A stretch of 64,000 nucleotides of DNA from RGIG2041 sp045578865 (GTDB lineage: Bacteria > Bacillota > Clostridia > UBA1381 > UMGS1253), in contig JAZNLB010000003.1 in the NCBI GenBank assembly GCA_045578865.1, forward strand, positions 3,010 through 67,009. Direction: 5' to 3'. Under the pieces are notes generated by a model, which saw only the letters and a list, made by a program, of their open reading frames with translations, did not search any database and was not told the DNA's origin. The position numbers and the translations under genes were made by a program. Positions 44,811 to 51,987 of the stretch are shown one piece after another; the stretch's first letter is position 1, and each line of letters opens with the position of its first letter.

Positions 44811-45341
44811 ATGAAAAAGGTTTTGGTGGTTGTCGATTTTCAAAACGATTTTATTACCGGCGCATTGGGGTTTTTGAAAGCAAAACAGTTGGAACGCCCG
44901 ATTTATAACCGCATTGCCGAGGCGCTTCGTGACGGATATGAGATATTTTTTACTTTAGACATTCACGATGATGCGTATTTAAATACGCGCGAAGGAAAGC
45001 ATTTGCCCGTCATGCATTGCCGCAAGGGCAGCGAGGGAGCAAAGATTTCCGGAATGATGAATGATTATTTAAAGTTGCCGCAGGTACATACGGTCAGCAA
45101 GACAAGTTTCGGTTCTAGAGATTTGCCGATTGTGATTAAAGAGCATTGTGGCATGGTTGATGAAATTGAACTGTGCGGTGTAGTTACCAATTTGTGTGTG
45201 CTTTCCAATGCGGTCATTTTGCAAAATCACTTTAAGAATGCGACGATTAAAATTAACGCCGAACTTTGTGCGTCCAACGATGAAACGATGCACGAAAAGG
45301 CGCTGGATGTAATGAAAAGCATGCAGTTTGAAATTATATAA
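44811..45341 (+). CDS. Isochorismatase-fold hydrolase, nicotinamidase-like
   Basis: This 176-residue cysteine hydrolase has the triad expected of the family: Asp9 in VVDFQNDF, a Lys in VSKTSFGS and Cys129 in GVVTNLCVLSNA. The residues between resemble nicotinamidases, which deamidate nicotinamide in NAD salvage, but the metal-binding histidines are not obvious, so another small amide is possible. It has its own promoter and terminator. Confidence 0.8.
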   Translation: MKKVLVVVDFQNDFITGALGFLKAKQLERPIYNRIAEALRDGYEIFFTLDIHDDAYLNTREGKHLPVMHCRKGSEGAKISGMMNDYLKLPQVHTVSKTSFGSRDLPIVIKEHCGMVDEIELCGVVTNLCVLSNAVILQNHFKNATIKINAELCASNDETMHEKALDVMKSMQFEII

Positions 45342-45353
45342 AAACAAAAAAAC

Positions 45354-45386
45354 CTCCTCAGGTAATAGCCTGAGGAGATATTTTTT
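45354..45386. terminator. Terminator between convergent genes
   Basis: Stem CTCCTCAGG/CCTGAGGAG (45354-45362 with 45369-45377) is followed by TTTTTT on the plus strand; A-rich sequence on the other side may serve the minus-strand acyltransferase. Confidence 0.85.
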
Positions 45387-45387
45387 A

Positions 45388-46449
45388 TTATGAAAGCTTG
45401 TCCTCTATCCACGCCGTGCCTTTGCAAATGCCGTATTTAAACAGGTAGTGACGCGGCAGGTCGAGGATGCTGCAGCCTATATGTAGGCATAAGGCAATCA
45501 GAAAAACGCCGCCAACCATCTGTGCAGGTGTTTTCTGTGCTAAAAAAGCACAAGAATTCCATAAATAATTGCCAAACAGCAGAGGGTGCGTGTGAATTAA
45601 AAATACGGAAAAGGAGAGCGGAGCAAAAAAGCGAATCAGTCCTTTGCCGAAACGCACCTTCATTTTCGCAAACATCAAAAAAAGCGAAATTGCCGCACCT
45701 GTCACCAACGGGGCGGGGTAGGTTAAAATCAGATAGTCCCAGTCCGGATTATAGGGAGTCTGAAGCAGTTTGTAATCTATGCCGAGTTTGATTGCCCAAG
45801 ACAAAAGCGTGCAGAGCACAAAGACAAGCAGACACCATAAGGTATGCGCCTTGGTTTCGATGGCGTGCACTTTGATGTAAGCGCCGATGCAGTACAGATA
45901 CAAAAGCCAAAGCACACTGTATCCCTGCATCGTGGAGAAAATATCCTTCTTAAACAGCAGGGGCAAAACAGTCAGGGAGACAAACAGTACCGCAAGTAAA
46001 CTGCGCGATTTTTCCTTCGGTAATGCCAAAATGCCGGCGTTTAAAAATGGGGCAAAGAAATAGAGCAGAAAGTATGCGGTAAAGTACCAGTACTGTCCCA
46101 TCGAAACGGGGAAAATCGCTTTGAGTTGCACTTCTTCGTTTATCAAACCGGGGCGCAGGTTGCAGACAAGTATCGTGATGAGCAAGGAGTAAAAAAACAC
46201 CTGCAGCCATAAATTGACAATGCCGGAATATCTGTGTTTGGCATATACGCCCACATAACCGGAGATGATTGCATAGCAGTTTACGGCGCAAAAAGTCAGC
46301 GTTTCAAGAAGCCAGGCGGTATTGTAATGTGCAGAAAATGGTTTAGTTGCGCCAAGAACGCCACCTGCGCCGAGTACATGCAATATGCATACCATAAACA
46401 TCGACACTATTCTTAATAAGTCTACACCGTAATTTCGTTTATCTGTCAT
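45388..46449 (-). CDS. Membrane acyltransferase, family 3
   Basis: This 353-residue protein has about ten membrane helices and begins GVDLLRIVSMFMVCILHV, the conserved opening of acyltransferase family 3 with its catalytic His. It probably O-acetylates a surface sugar or lipid. A TATAAT box on the minus strand at 46471-46476 may be its promoter; it lies within a 12-bp sequence that is repeated 125 bp upstream around a hairpin element. The RBS is weak (GGAGTTGATAAAGC). Confidence 0.83.
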   Translation of the reverse strand: MTDKRNYGVDLLRIVSMFMVCILHVLGAGGVLGATKPFSAHYNTAWLLETLTFCAVNCYAIISGYVGVYAKHRYSGIVNLWLQVFFYSLLITILVCNLRPGLINEEVQLKAIFPVSMGQYWYFTAYFLLYFFAPFLNAGILALPKEKSRSLLAVLFVSLTVLPLLFKKDIFSTMQGYSVLWLLYLYCIGAYIKVHAIETKAHTLWCLLVFVLCTLLSWAIKLGIDYKLLQTPYNPDWDYLILTYPAPLVTGAAISLFLMFAKMKVRFGKGLIRFFAPLSFSVFLIHTHPLLFGNYLWNSCAFLAQKTPAQMVGGVFLIALCLHIGCSILDLPRHYLFKYGICKGTAWIEDKLS

Positions 46450-46470
46450 GCTTTATCAACTCCTGTCGCC

Positions 46471-46607
46471 ATTATACCATAAGTAAAAATGCTTGCTTGC
46501 AAGGGCATTTTTACGCAGCCGTCAATATTACAGAATGTACGAAGTACATTTGCGACGAAGTCGCAAAGCCTTGCCACGCAAGGCTTGTTGTATTTATTAT
46601 ACCATAA
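46471..46607. repeat. Hairpin-array element flanked by 12-bp direct repeats
   Basis: ATTATACCATAA occurs at 46471-46482 and again at 46596-46607. The 113 bp between consist of four hairpins in a row: GTAAAAATGC/GCATTTTTAC (46483-46514), AATGTAC/GTACATT (46534-46550), TTTGCGAC/GTCGCAAA (46549-46567) and AGCCTTGC/GCAAGGCT (46567-46585), three of them with 3-nt loops. This looks like a small non-autonomous inserted element with a target-site duplication. Confidence 0.55.
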
Positions 46608-46698
46608 AACACAGATATTTCAATAATGAAATCTTATAAAACAAAAACATCCGAATGAATGATAAACAGTTTTAGGGAAGGAAGAAAAAGAAGAAAGA

Positions 46699-46787
46699 GG
46701 ATTCGCCTTGCTGCGGCAAGGCCCGGTCGCGGCTCTGACTGTCCACCGGACAGTCATTTGTTACCGCTCCCCTTCGAATCCATCCTC
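46699..46787. repeat. Hairpin element carrying an inverted copy of the tRNA-Tyr 3' part
   Basis: The outer inverted repeat GGATTCG/CGAATCC (46699-46705 with 46775-46781) encloses two hairpins, GCCTTGC/GCAAGGC and GACTGTCC/GGACAGTC. The 15 bases TTCGAATCCATCCTC (46773-46787) are identical, in inverted orientation, to the T-arm and acceptor part of tRNA-Tyr at 46846-46860. No gene is seen in the 388 bp between the acyltransferase and tRNA-Tyr. Confidence 0.5.
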
Positions 46788-46800
46788 GAAGATAAATCAA

Positions 46801-46836
46801 ATAAAATAGGACATCCAAATGGATGTCCTATTTTAT
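46801..46836 (-). terminator. Terminator of the tRNA operon
   Basis: A 16-bp perfect stem (46801-46816 with 46821-46836) has a 4-nt loop, two bases after the tRNA-Tyr 3' end. Confidence 0.82.
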
Positions 46837-46837
46837 T

Positions 46838-46922
46838 TGGTGGAAGAGGATGGATTCGAACCATCGAAGCTGAAAGCAACAGATTTACAGTCTGCCCCCT
46901 TTGGCCACTCGGGAACTCTTCC
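46838..46922 (-). tRNA. tRNA-Tyr (GTA)
   Basis: The minus strand folds as an 85-nt tRNA including encoded CCA: acceptor GGAAGAG/CTCTTCC, anticodon GTA in ACTGTAAATC, a long class II variable arm and GGTTCGAATCC T-arm. The discriminator is A, so its 3' end ACCA fits the TGGT of the T-box at 62561-62579. Confidence 0.97.
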
Positions 46923-46925
46923 GTA

Positions 46926-47001
46926 TGGAGCTGGTGATGGGACTCGAACCCGCAACCTGCTGATTACAAATCAGCTGCTCTGCCAATTGAGCTACACCAG
47001 C
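46926..47001 (-). tRNA. tRNA-Thr (TGT)
   Basis: The minus strand folds as a 76-nt tRNA including encoded CCA: acceptor GCTGGTG/CACCAGC, D-arm AGCTCAATTGGCAGAGCA, anticodon TGT in ATTTGTAATC and T-arm GCGGGTTCGAGTCC. It is transcribed first, three bases before tRNA-Tyr. Confidence 0.97.
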
Positions 47002-47055
47002 ATATTTTCAATTGCGTTTGCATTTAACGGGTTTGTCCTCAAATGCGACTTTTAA

Positions 47056-47084
47056 AGTATAGCACATAAGTTTTTCTCTGTCAA
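47056..47084 (-). promoter_or_regulatory. Promoter of the tRNA-Thr/tRNA-Tyr operon
   Basis: On the minus strand TTGACA (47079-47084), 17 bp, TATACT (47056-47061). Confidence 0.85.
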
Positions 47085-47121
47085 GCACTTTTTTAAAAAA
47101 CTTTTTAACGGGCTATATGGG

Positions 47122-47150
47122 TTGAAATAGGTGTCGGCTTGTAGTATAAT
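47122..47150 (+). promoter_or_regulatory. Promoter of azlCD
   Basis: TTGAAA (47122-47127), 17 bp, TATAAT (47145-47150). Confidence 0.78.
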
Positions 47151-47233
47151 TGTAGCGAATAAAGCGCACTCGCTGTTAAAGGTTGCGCTTTGCGGGCAGG
47201 AAGTGTCGGGGAAAGAAAAAAGAGGGTAATACA

Positions 47234-47935
47234 ATGAAATTTACATATGGATTAAAGCGTGGTTTACCGATTGCGCTCGGCTATTTGTCCGTGTCTTTTG
47301 GTTTCGGTATTTCTGCGGTTGCGATGGGACTTGCACCGTGGCAGGCGGTGCTCATTTCACTGATGAATGTTACCTCGGCAGGCCAGCAGGCGGGTGTTGC
47401 CGTAATGGCGGCGGGCGGTGCGGCATTTGAAATGATGCTTACGCAGTTGGTTATCAATATTCGTTATTCGCTGATGGGCATTGCACTTACGCAAAAACTC
47501 GGCGATAAATTTACATTTATACACAGACTTTTTTGTGCGTTCGGCATTACGGATGAAGTGTTTGTAATGGCGGCGGATGAAAAGGTAAAACTTACGCCGG
47601 TTTATATGTACGGTTTAATTTTACTGCCTGTTCTGGGATGGACACTCGGTACAGCGCTCGGTGCATATGCGGGGCAGATTTTGCCGTCTGCACTTTGTGC
47701 GGCGCTCGGGCTTGCCATTTATGCGATGTTTGTCGCCATTGTAGTGCCACCGGCAAAGGAAAACCGAGGGGTGCTTTCTACGGTGCTTGTATCGGTGGCG
47801 CTCAGTTGTATTTTATACTATGTGCCGTTTCTGAAAGTGCACATCTCACAAGGCTTTGCCATTATCCTTTGTGCGGTGATTTCTTCTGCGTTGATGGCGT
47901 GGTTGATGCCGCGAAAGGAGGCAAACGATGCGTAA
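47234..47935 (+). CDS. azlC: AzlC family branched-chain amino acid exporter, large subunit
   Basis: This 233-residue membrane protein matches AzlC/YgaZ: GLKRGLPIALGYLSVSFGFGI at the start, SAGQQAGVA and a conserved LTQLVINIRYSLMGIAL stretch. With AzlD it exports branched-chain amino acids or analogues. The ATG at 47234 follows GAGGGT. It overlaps azlD by eight bases. Confidence 0.92.
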   Translation: MKFTYGLKRGLPIALGYLSVSFGFGISAVAMGLAPWQAVLISLMNVTSAGQQAGVAVMAAGGAAFEMMLTQLVINIRYSLMGIALTQKLGDKFTFIHRLFCAFGITDEVFVMAADEKVKLTPVYMYGLILLPVLGWTLGTALGAYAGQILPSALCAALGLAIYAMFVAIVVPPAKENRGVLSTVLVSVALSCILYYVPFLKVHISQGFAIILCAVISSALMAWLMPRKEANDA

Positions 47936-48230
47936 TTATTGGGTTTTGCTTGTTGTTATGGCACTGACGACTTATTTCATTCGTATGATTCCGTTTGCGT
48001 TGTTTCGTTTTCGCATCCGAAGTCGTTTTGTGCAGGACTTTTTGTATTATGTACCTTATGCGGTGCTTGGTGCGATGACGGTGCCGTATATCTTTTATGC
48101 GACGGGCAATGTTTATACCGCCGTTTGCGGCTTTGTTGTTGCCTTGTTGCTGGCGTTTCGCGGTATGTCGCTTTTGCCGGTGGCGGCGCTTTCGTGCCTT
48201 GCGGCTTATTTAGTTGGATTTTTCTTTTAA
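47928..48230 (+). CDS. azlD: AzlD family small subunit
   Basis: This 100-residue protein has about four membrane helices and the AzlD pattern TTYFIRMIPFALFR and FLYYVPYAVLGAMTVP. It is the obligate partner of AzlC. The ATG lies inside azlC behind AAAGGAGGC. Confidence 0.9.
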   Translation: MRNYWVLLVVMALTTYFIRMIPFALFRFRIRSRFVQDFLYYVPYAVLGAMTVPYIFYATGNVYTAVCGFVVALLLAFRGMSLLPVAALSCLAAYLVGFFF

Positions 48231-48254
48231 AATACGGTAATGTAGGGTTGCAAA

Positions 48255-48280
48255 CAAAAAGGAGTAGCGGAGCTACTCCT
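48255..48280 (-). terminator. Terminator of the minus-strand toxin-like operon
   Basis: Stem AGGAGTAGC/GCTACTCCT (48260-48268 with 48272-48280) has a T-run on the minus strand only. It may also affect azlCD transcripts. Confidence 0.65.
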
Positions 48281-48325
48281 CTATAGTGAAAGGACCTAAA
48301 AATGTACATCATGTTTTTTATAATT

Positions 48326-48913
48326 CTATTTTGCCATAGAACGCCCAAACTCCTTTAAAAAACTTTTTGGTATTGTATCTTTTGGAAGAACAAAAATATC
48401 ATAAATATCAAATTCAGGAAACTCGGCCAAATTTGTATCATAACTTGCTTCAAAACAATAGGACGCCTCGTCACCCTGCGCGTGTTTTTCAGCAGTTTCT
48501 TCTTTGGCCAAATACAGCGGTCCTATCCAAAGTTCATGTTCTGCATCAAATTTATAAATATACGGTCCGGCCTCCGGCGTGTCAAAAAACAAGTCATAAC
48601 TGCAAATGCCCCATGAGATTTCATTCATCTCCCTATCCCTAAAAAACCTGGACAAGGTTTGTTTGCGAACTGCTGTATGCATGGGATCACTCAAGTCGTA
48701 TACATTTAAAGTACAGGATAATTTTTTTGGCGAACTCAATTGTAAGTATCCGTATTTTCCGTCATAACACTCCGTATATTCTTCTTTTGGAAAAACTGAC
48801 GATAAATAAACCCGCGGAAAATAAGTAAAAAATAAAGCTATGCTCACAGAAAGCAAAACAATAATTGCAGTCACAAAGACAATGCATTTAACCTTTTTGG
48901 TGTTGTTATTCAT
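48326..48913 (-). CDS. Membrane-anchored protein, possible immunity partner
   Basis: This 195-residue protein has one N-terminal membrane helix (about 9-31) after a charged start, then an extracytoplasmic acidic domain with four Cys and many aromatic residues. I do not recognise it. It overlaps the upstream 469-residue gene by eight bases and is second in that operon, the position immunity proteins often take. That role is inferred from position only. Confidence 0.6.
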   Translation of the reverse strand: MNNNTKKVKCIVFVTAIIVLLSVSIALFFTYFPRVYLSSVFPKEEYTECYDGKYGYLQLSSPKKLSCTLNVYDLSDPMHTAVRKQTLSRFFRDREMNEISWGICSYDLFFDTPEAGPYIYKFDAEHELWIGPLYLAKEETAEKHAQGDEASYCFEASYDTNLAEFPEFDIYDIFVLPKDTIPKSFLKEFGRSMAK

Positions 48914-50315
48914 ATACGATACCCTCCCTGTCGGAATATGTAAATGTTGCGATTCCGGAAATTCTTAAAACATAGTCTTTGCCACTTACTCCAAGAAAGT
49001 CCGCAGCCTTACTGTAGTACCTGTCCGTTCTATACTCTTCATTTGGGTCAATGATGTCATTAAATATGTACGCAATCGTGACACTGTATTTATCGTTTTC
49101 TCTTGGCTCGATCTTCCCCTTCATCTTAAAGTTGCCTACATCCGCATTGGAACCATTAATCAATTCATACCCTGTTTTATATCCACCTTCACCATCTAAC
49201 GTTACGGAGATGGTGGCTTCAAATGTTTTTTGTCCCGCGCGAATAGACTGCTTGGTTTGTTCTGAAAATTTTTGCTTTATTACGGGATTATTCTTCATAT
49301 AATTATTCCATCTTTTTCCGGACACTTTGACTTCGCTGCCATCTCCGAACAACCATGTTCGAAGGACGAATTTTCCAAAATCGTCTTTAATTTCATCGTA
49401 CATAGATTTTGCAAAACTGTATGTTGGCGCATATATTATGTTATTCAAATGCAGGTCATCTGTATACATTACACCATTTTTAATGAAAGTGCCATACTCA
49501 TCGCCAACATACAGTTCTTCTGTATAACCATTGATTTTTATTGTGGCTTTTTTGTTTTCAGAGTCCCAATCTACAGAACCGCCGGCATTTTCAACATTTG
49601 CTCTGACCGCTTTTGGAGCAGGTTCAGTTACTTTCCAAGCGTTTCCTTCTCGGTTTAACTCACCGCGTGGTTGGGATTGCCCTGTCGTACTGTCCGCGTA
49701 CAACGCAGCAGAATTCTTGTGTGGGAATGCAAAATCATTATACGAACGATCATTAGCACTCGCCAACGCCTTGTTGCTTTCGGGGTACTGCGCGAGATGA
49801 TACGCTTTTTCCGGTTCGATTTTGGATGAGCTTTTGTACATGTTTGCCGAAAAGGTATTGCCAGCGCTTTTTGAGGTAGGTGATATTTCACGGATGGATG
49901 TACTCTGCCTTAAAATACTTTCAAACGGCGAGCCTTGGAAGGCATTATACATATCGCTCTGTCTTTGGCTTGCATCGGATAGCATTTTGTAATATGCTCG
50001 GTCGCCTTCTTCGTCTCCGTATATACCTTGTAAAAATCCATGGTCGAGTTTGGTAACATTGGGATTTAATGTGTTGTTCGCTGTGCTTTTCAGCAAAGCT
50101 CGGATTTGTTTTTGTTCTTGCGCTGCACCATACAACTGTTGATTTTGCGCTCGTTGCTGCGCCGTTGGAAATCCGTTGCTTTTAAGAAAGTCTTGCGTTT
50201 TTATTTTGTTTGCATCGTTGTAGAGATAACTAAGCGCAGAATCTGCAATGTCGTCCTCATCGAAAATACTTCCTTTTTTCTCATTATACGCTTTTCTCGC
50301 ATTTTTGTCCAGCAT
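48906..50315 (-). CDS. Modular protein with polymorphic-toxin-like C-terminus
   Basis: This 469-residue protein has a low-complexity, Gln/Ser/Asn-rich N-terminal half. A middle stretch (about residues 235-290, VRANVENAGGSVDW...KATIKINGYTEELYVG) resembles the copper amine oxidase N-terminal-like fold common in secreted Firmicutes proteins. The C-terminal third (FKMKGKIEP, IAYIFNDIIDPNEEYRTD) reminds me of C-terminal domains of secreted polymorphic toxins; this is from memory and unverified. No signal peptide is visible. The ATG lacks its own RBS and overlaps the stop of a 14-codon upstream ORF (TAATG). Confidence 0.6.
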   Translation of the reverse strand: MLDKNARKAYNEKKGSIFDEDDIADSALSYLYNDANKIKTQDFLKSNGFPTAQQRAQNQQLYGAAQEQKQIRALLKSTANNTLNPNVTKLDHGFLQGIYGDEEGDRAYYKMLSDASQRQSDMYNAFQGSPFESILRQSTSIREISPTSKSAGNTFSANMYKSSSKIEPEKAYHLAQYPESNKALASANDRSYNDFAFPHKNSAALYADSTTGQSQPRGELNREGNAWKVTEPAPKAVRANVENAGGSVDWDSENKKATIKINGYTEELYVGDEYGTFIKNGVMYTDDLHLNNIIYAPTYSFAKSMYDEIKDDFGKFVLRTWLFGDGSEVKVSGKRWNNYMKNNPVIKQKFSEQTKQSIRAGQKTFEATISVTLDGEGGYKTGYELINGSNADVGNFKMKGKIEPRENDKYSVTIAYIFNDIIDPNEEYRTDRYYSKAADFLGVSGKDYVLRISGIATFTYSDREGIVYE

Positions 50316-50359
50316 TAGCCGCGTTTTTGCGGATTCGGTAAATAATTTTTCTGATACAT
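50315..50359 (-). CDS. 14-codon upstream ORF coupled to the toxin-like gene
   Basis: ATG at 50359 lies six bases after a perfect GGGAGG site and encodes MYQKNYLPNPQKRG, then TAA. The TAA overlaps the ATG of the 469-residue gene by one base (TAATG). The large gene has no site of its own, so its translation probably depends on this ORF. Alternatively a one-base frameshift has split one N-terminus into two frames. Confidence 0.5.
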   Translation of the reverse strand: MYQKNYLPNPQKRG

Positions 50360-50440
50360 AATTGTACCTCCCGTTAATATAAATTTTCGCTTTTGCGAAT
50401 GTTTATATTATACCAAGGAAAAAAGGGCTACGACTATCAA

Positions 50441-50720
50441 CTTTTCGTAAGCGACACATAGGTCGCTTGTTGCGACAAGTGAATTGCCCTGTGGCATGTG
50501 ATTTGAAACCTGCGGTTTCATACAAACGCAACCATTTTATTCCGCCGGACGGAAGGGGATATGTACTTTTGTGACCAAAAGCACCAAAAGTCCCGGGGGT
50601 TCCGATTCCCCCGGGCCCCTAAAACGGCTTGGGAGGGATTGCATCCCCCCAAGACCCCCTTGCTGCCTTGCGGCATGATTTGAAACCTGCGGTTTCATGA
50701 TTTGCGCCGGTGGCGCATGA
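50441..50720. repeat. Hairpin cluster with a repeated 22-bp unit
   Basis: At least seven hairpins lie in 280 bp: AAGCGAC/GTCGCTT (50449-50468), CTTGT/ACAAG, TGAAACC/GGTTTCA twice (50504-50520 and 50681-50697), CCCGGGGG/CCCCCGGG (50592-50615), GGGAT/ATCCC (50635-50647), TGCC/GGCA and TGCGCC/GGCGCA (50703-50717). Many have 3-nt loops. A 22-bp sequence is identical at 50500-50521 and 50677-50698. No convincing gene runs through it. Confidence 0.6.
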
Positions 50721-50793
50721 ATTGTTTGTATATGCAAATGTAAATGTAAATGCATTGAGAATGCAATTCGTTTTTATGAAGGGCAATGATTTA

Positions 50794-51003
50794 TCATTGC
50801 CAATAATTTCGCTTGTGCCGATTTTTGAAATTGTCCTTAGCGCAGTTGCAATTTGGGAAGGTGCAAGGAGAACAAGAGGGTTCTTCCGCAAGACAACATA
50901 ATGCAAAGTCGCAATTATCACAGCGGCATTCGTTTTTGGCAAATTGCCGTTGAACGGATAAGGAAAACTTTGTTTCCCGGTATATAGCCTGGTTTATTAT
51001 GTT
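50794..51003 (-). other. Cysteine-rich open frame without a start codon
   Basis: A 69-codon open frame on the minus strand encodes nine cysteines within about 30 residues (ECRCDNC, then ALCCLAEEPSCSPC, then NCNC) and ends with a basic tail. There is no ATG, GTG or TTG before the cysteines and no RBS, so it is either a decayed gene, part of a repeat or chance. Other frames across the same stretch are also open, which lowers the weight. The rest of 50360-51120 holds the hairpin cluster and AT-rich sequence. Confidence 0.3.
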
Positions 51004-51024
51004 TCATGAAAAATCACCATATTA

Positions 51025-51046
51025 TCAAATAATAATTATTATTTGA
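51025..51046. promoter_or_regulatory. 22-bp perfect palindrome upstream of the HTH gene
   Basis: The arms TCAAATAATAA and TTATTATTTGA are directly joined, about 75 bp before the HTH gene start and upstream of a TATAAT box (51074-51079). It is a candidate operator for the HTH protein. No good -35 box was found. Confidence 0.4.
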
Positions 51047-51120
51047 ATAGTAATAAATATTGCAATTATATCATATAATTTATTTTGCGTCAATGCGTTA
51101 AAATATATATGGTGATGCAT

Positions 51121-51354
51121 ATGAAGGCAGAATACAGAGAACGCTATATCAAAATAGGGTTGAAAGTGTCTTATTATCGAAAACTGAAATCTATGACACA
51201 AGAGCAGTTGGCGGAAAAGATGAATTGCGATATTTCCTTTATCGGGCAAATTGAAGCACCGAATATTTATAAGGCAATATCTATGGATACATTATTTCGC
51301 ATTGCGGATGCATTGGAAATTGATGCGTACAAACTTTTGAAAGCGGAAGATTAA
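51121..51354 (+). CDS. XRE-family HTH regulator
   Basis: This 77-residue protein is a single Cro/C1-type DNA-binding domain: LKVSYYRKLKSMTQEQLAEKMNCDISFIGQIE spans the helix-turn-helix. The ATG at 51121 follows GGTGAT; an ATG at 51115 overlaps that site. A perfect palindrome lies upstream. It is at the border between the repeat-rich stretch and core genes, so it may control the neighbouring accessory genes. Confidence 0.78.
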   Translation: MKAEYRERYIKIGLKVSYYRKLKSMTQEQLAEKMNCDISFIGQIEAPNIYKAISMDTLFRIADALEIDAYKLLKAED

Positions 51355-51357
51355 ACT

Positions 51358-51397
51358 AAAAGAGGATGCTGAAAATTAGTTTTTGGCATCCTCTTTT
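51358..51397. terminator. Bidirectional terminator
   Basis: Stem AAAAGAGGATGC/GCATCCTCTTTT (51358-51369 with 51386-51397). It overlaps the 3' end of the minus-strand RNase M5 gene. Confidence 0.78.
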
Positions 51398-51987
51398 AAT
51401 TCCTGAGTTATTTTTTTATAGTTTTCCTTATCCGTAATCTGATTGATGACCTCGCACAAAAGATTGGTGCTCATGCGCCTCGGCAAACCGAGCCGGGCAA
51501 GTAAAGCCCTGCGTTTTTCGGCGCTGCCTGCGCCGCCCGTATACCCATCGTTATACAAATCCATGCGTGTAATCGGGTTGCGGATTTCCTGCACGGTGGC
51601 ATCTTCGCCGAGGATGGTTGCTCCGGCTTTTCGAAGTGCAGCACATAAAAGAGCGCCGTCTATACCTTCTACGCCGAGTTTTCCTTCTTTGGAAGGCACG
51701 GTTTTGCGCCGCTCCTTGCCGAAAATATCGGGGATGTAGGCGTGTCGGATTTTTTCTTTGTCAATGCCTTGCTTTACAAAATTACGGATGGCAAAACCTG
51801 CCGCATCCGAATCGGTAAGCACCACAAGACCGGTTGTATCTGCCATTTTTCGCAGAAATGCAAGTTTTTGCTTGTCTTTAAAAATCGTAAATCCATTGGT
51901 GGCAACGATGACCGCATCCACAACGCTTTCTAAACGGATTTTGTCGTACACGCCTTCCACCACAATGGTTTCTTTTATCTTAATCAC
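51376..51987 (-). CDS. rnmV: Ribonuclease M5
   Basis: This 203-residue TOPRIM-domain nuclease matures 5S rRNA. The acidic site Glu11 (VVEGVYDK) and DSD (59-61, in LTDSDAAG) are present, and the C-terminal DUF4093-like part (GLPRRMSTNLLCEVINQI) is typical. It starts with GTG overlapping the walK stop by four bases, so it is translated from the walRK transcript. Confidence 0.92.
   Translation of the reverse strand: MIKIKETIVVEGVYDKIRLESVVDAVIVATNGFTIFKDKQKLAFLRKMADTTGLVVLTDSDAAGFAIRNFVKQGIDKEKIRHAYIPDIFGKERRKTVPSKEGKLGVEGIDGALLCAALRKAGATILGEDATVQEIRNPITRMDLYNDGYTGGAGSAEKRRALLARLGLPRRMSTNLLCEVINQITDKENYKKITQELKEDAKN

Noticed and set aside
46659..47055. Two plus-strand open frames across the tRNA genes.
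   Set aside because: Their sequence is the antisense of tRNA-Tyr and tRNA-Thr plus the hairpin repeat. They have no credible RBS.
50441..50720. A CRISPR array.
   Set aside because: Repeats are palindromic, irregular in length and spacing, only one unit is duplicated, and no cas gene is present.
50537..50942. Overlapping open frames on both strands around the hairpin cluster.
   Set aside because: They follow the repeats, disagree in frame and lack ribosome binding sites. They look like by-products of repeat sequence.
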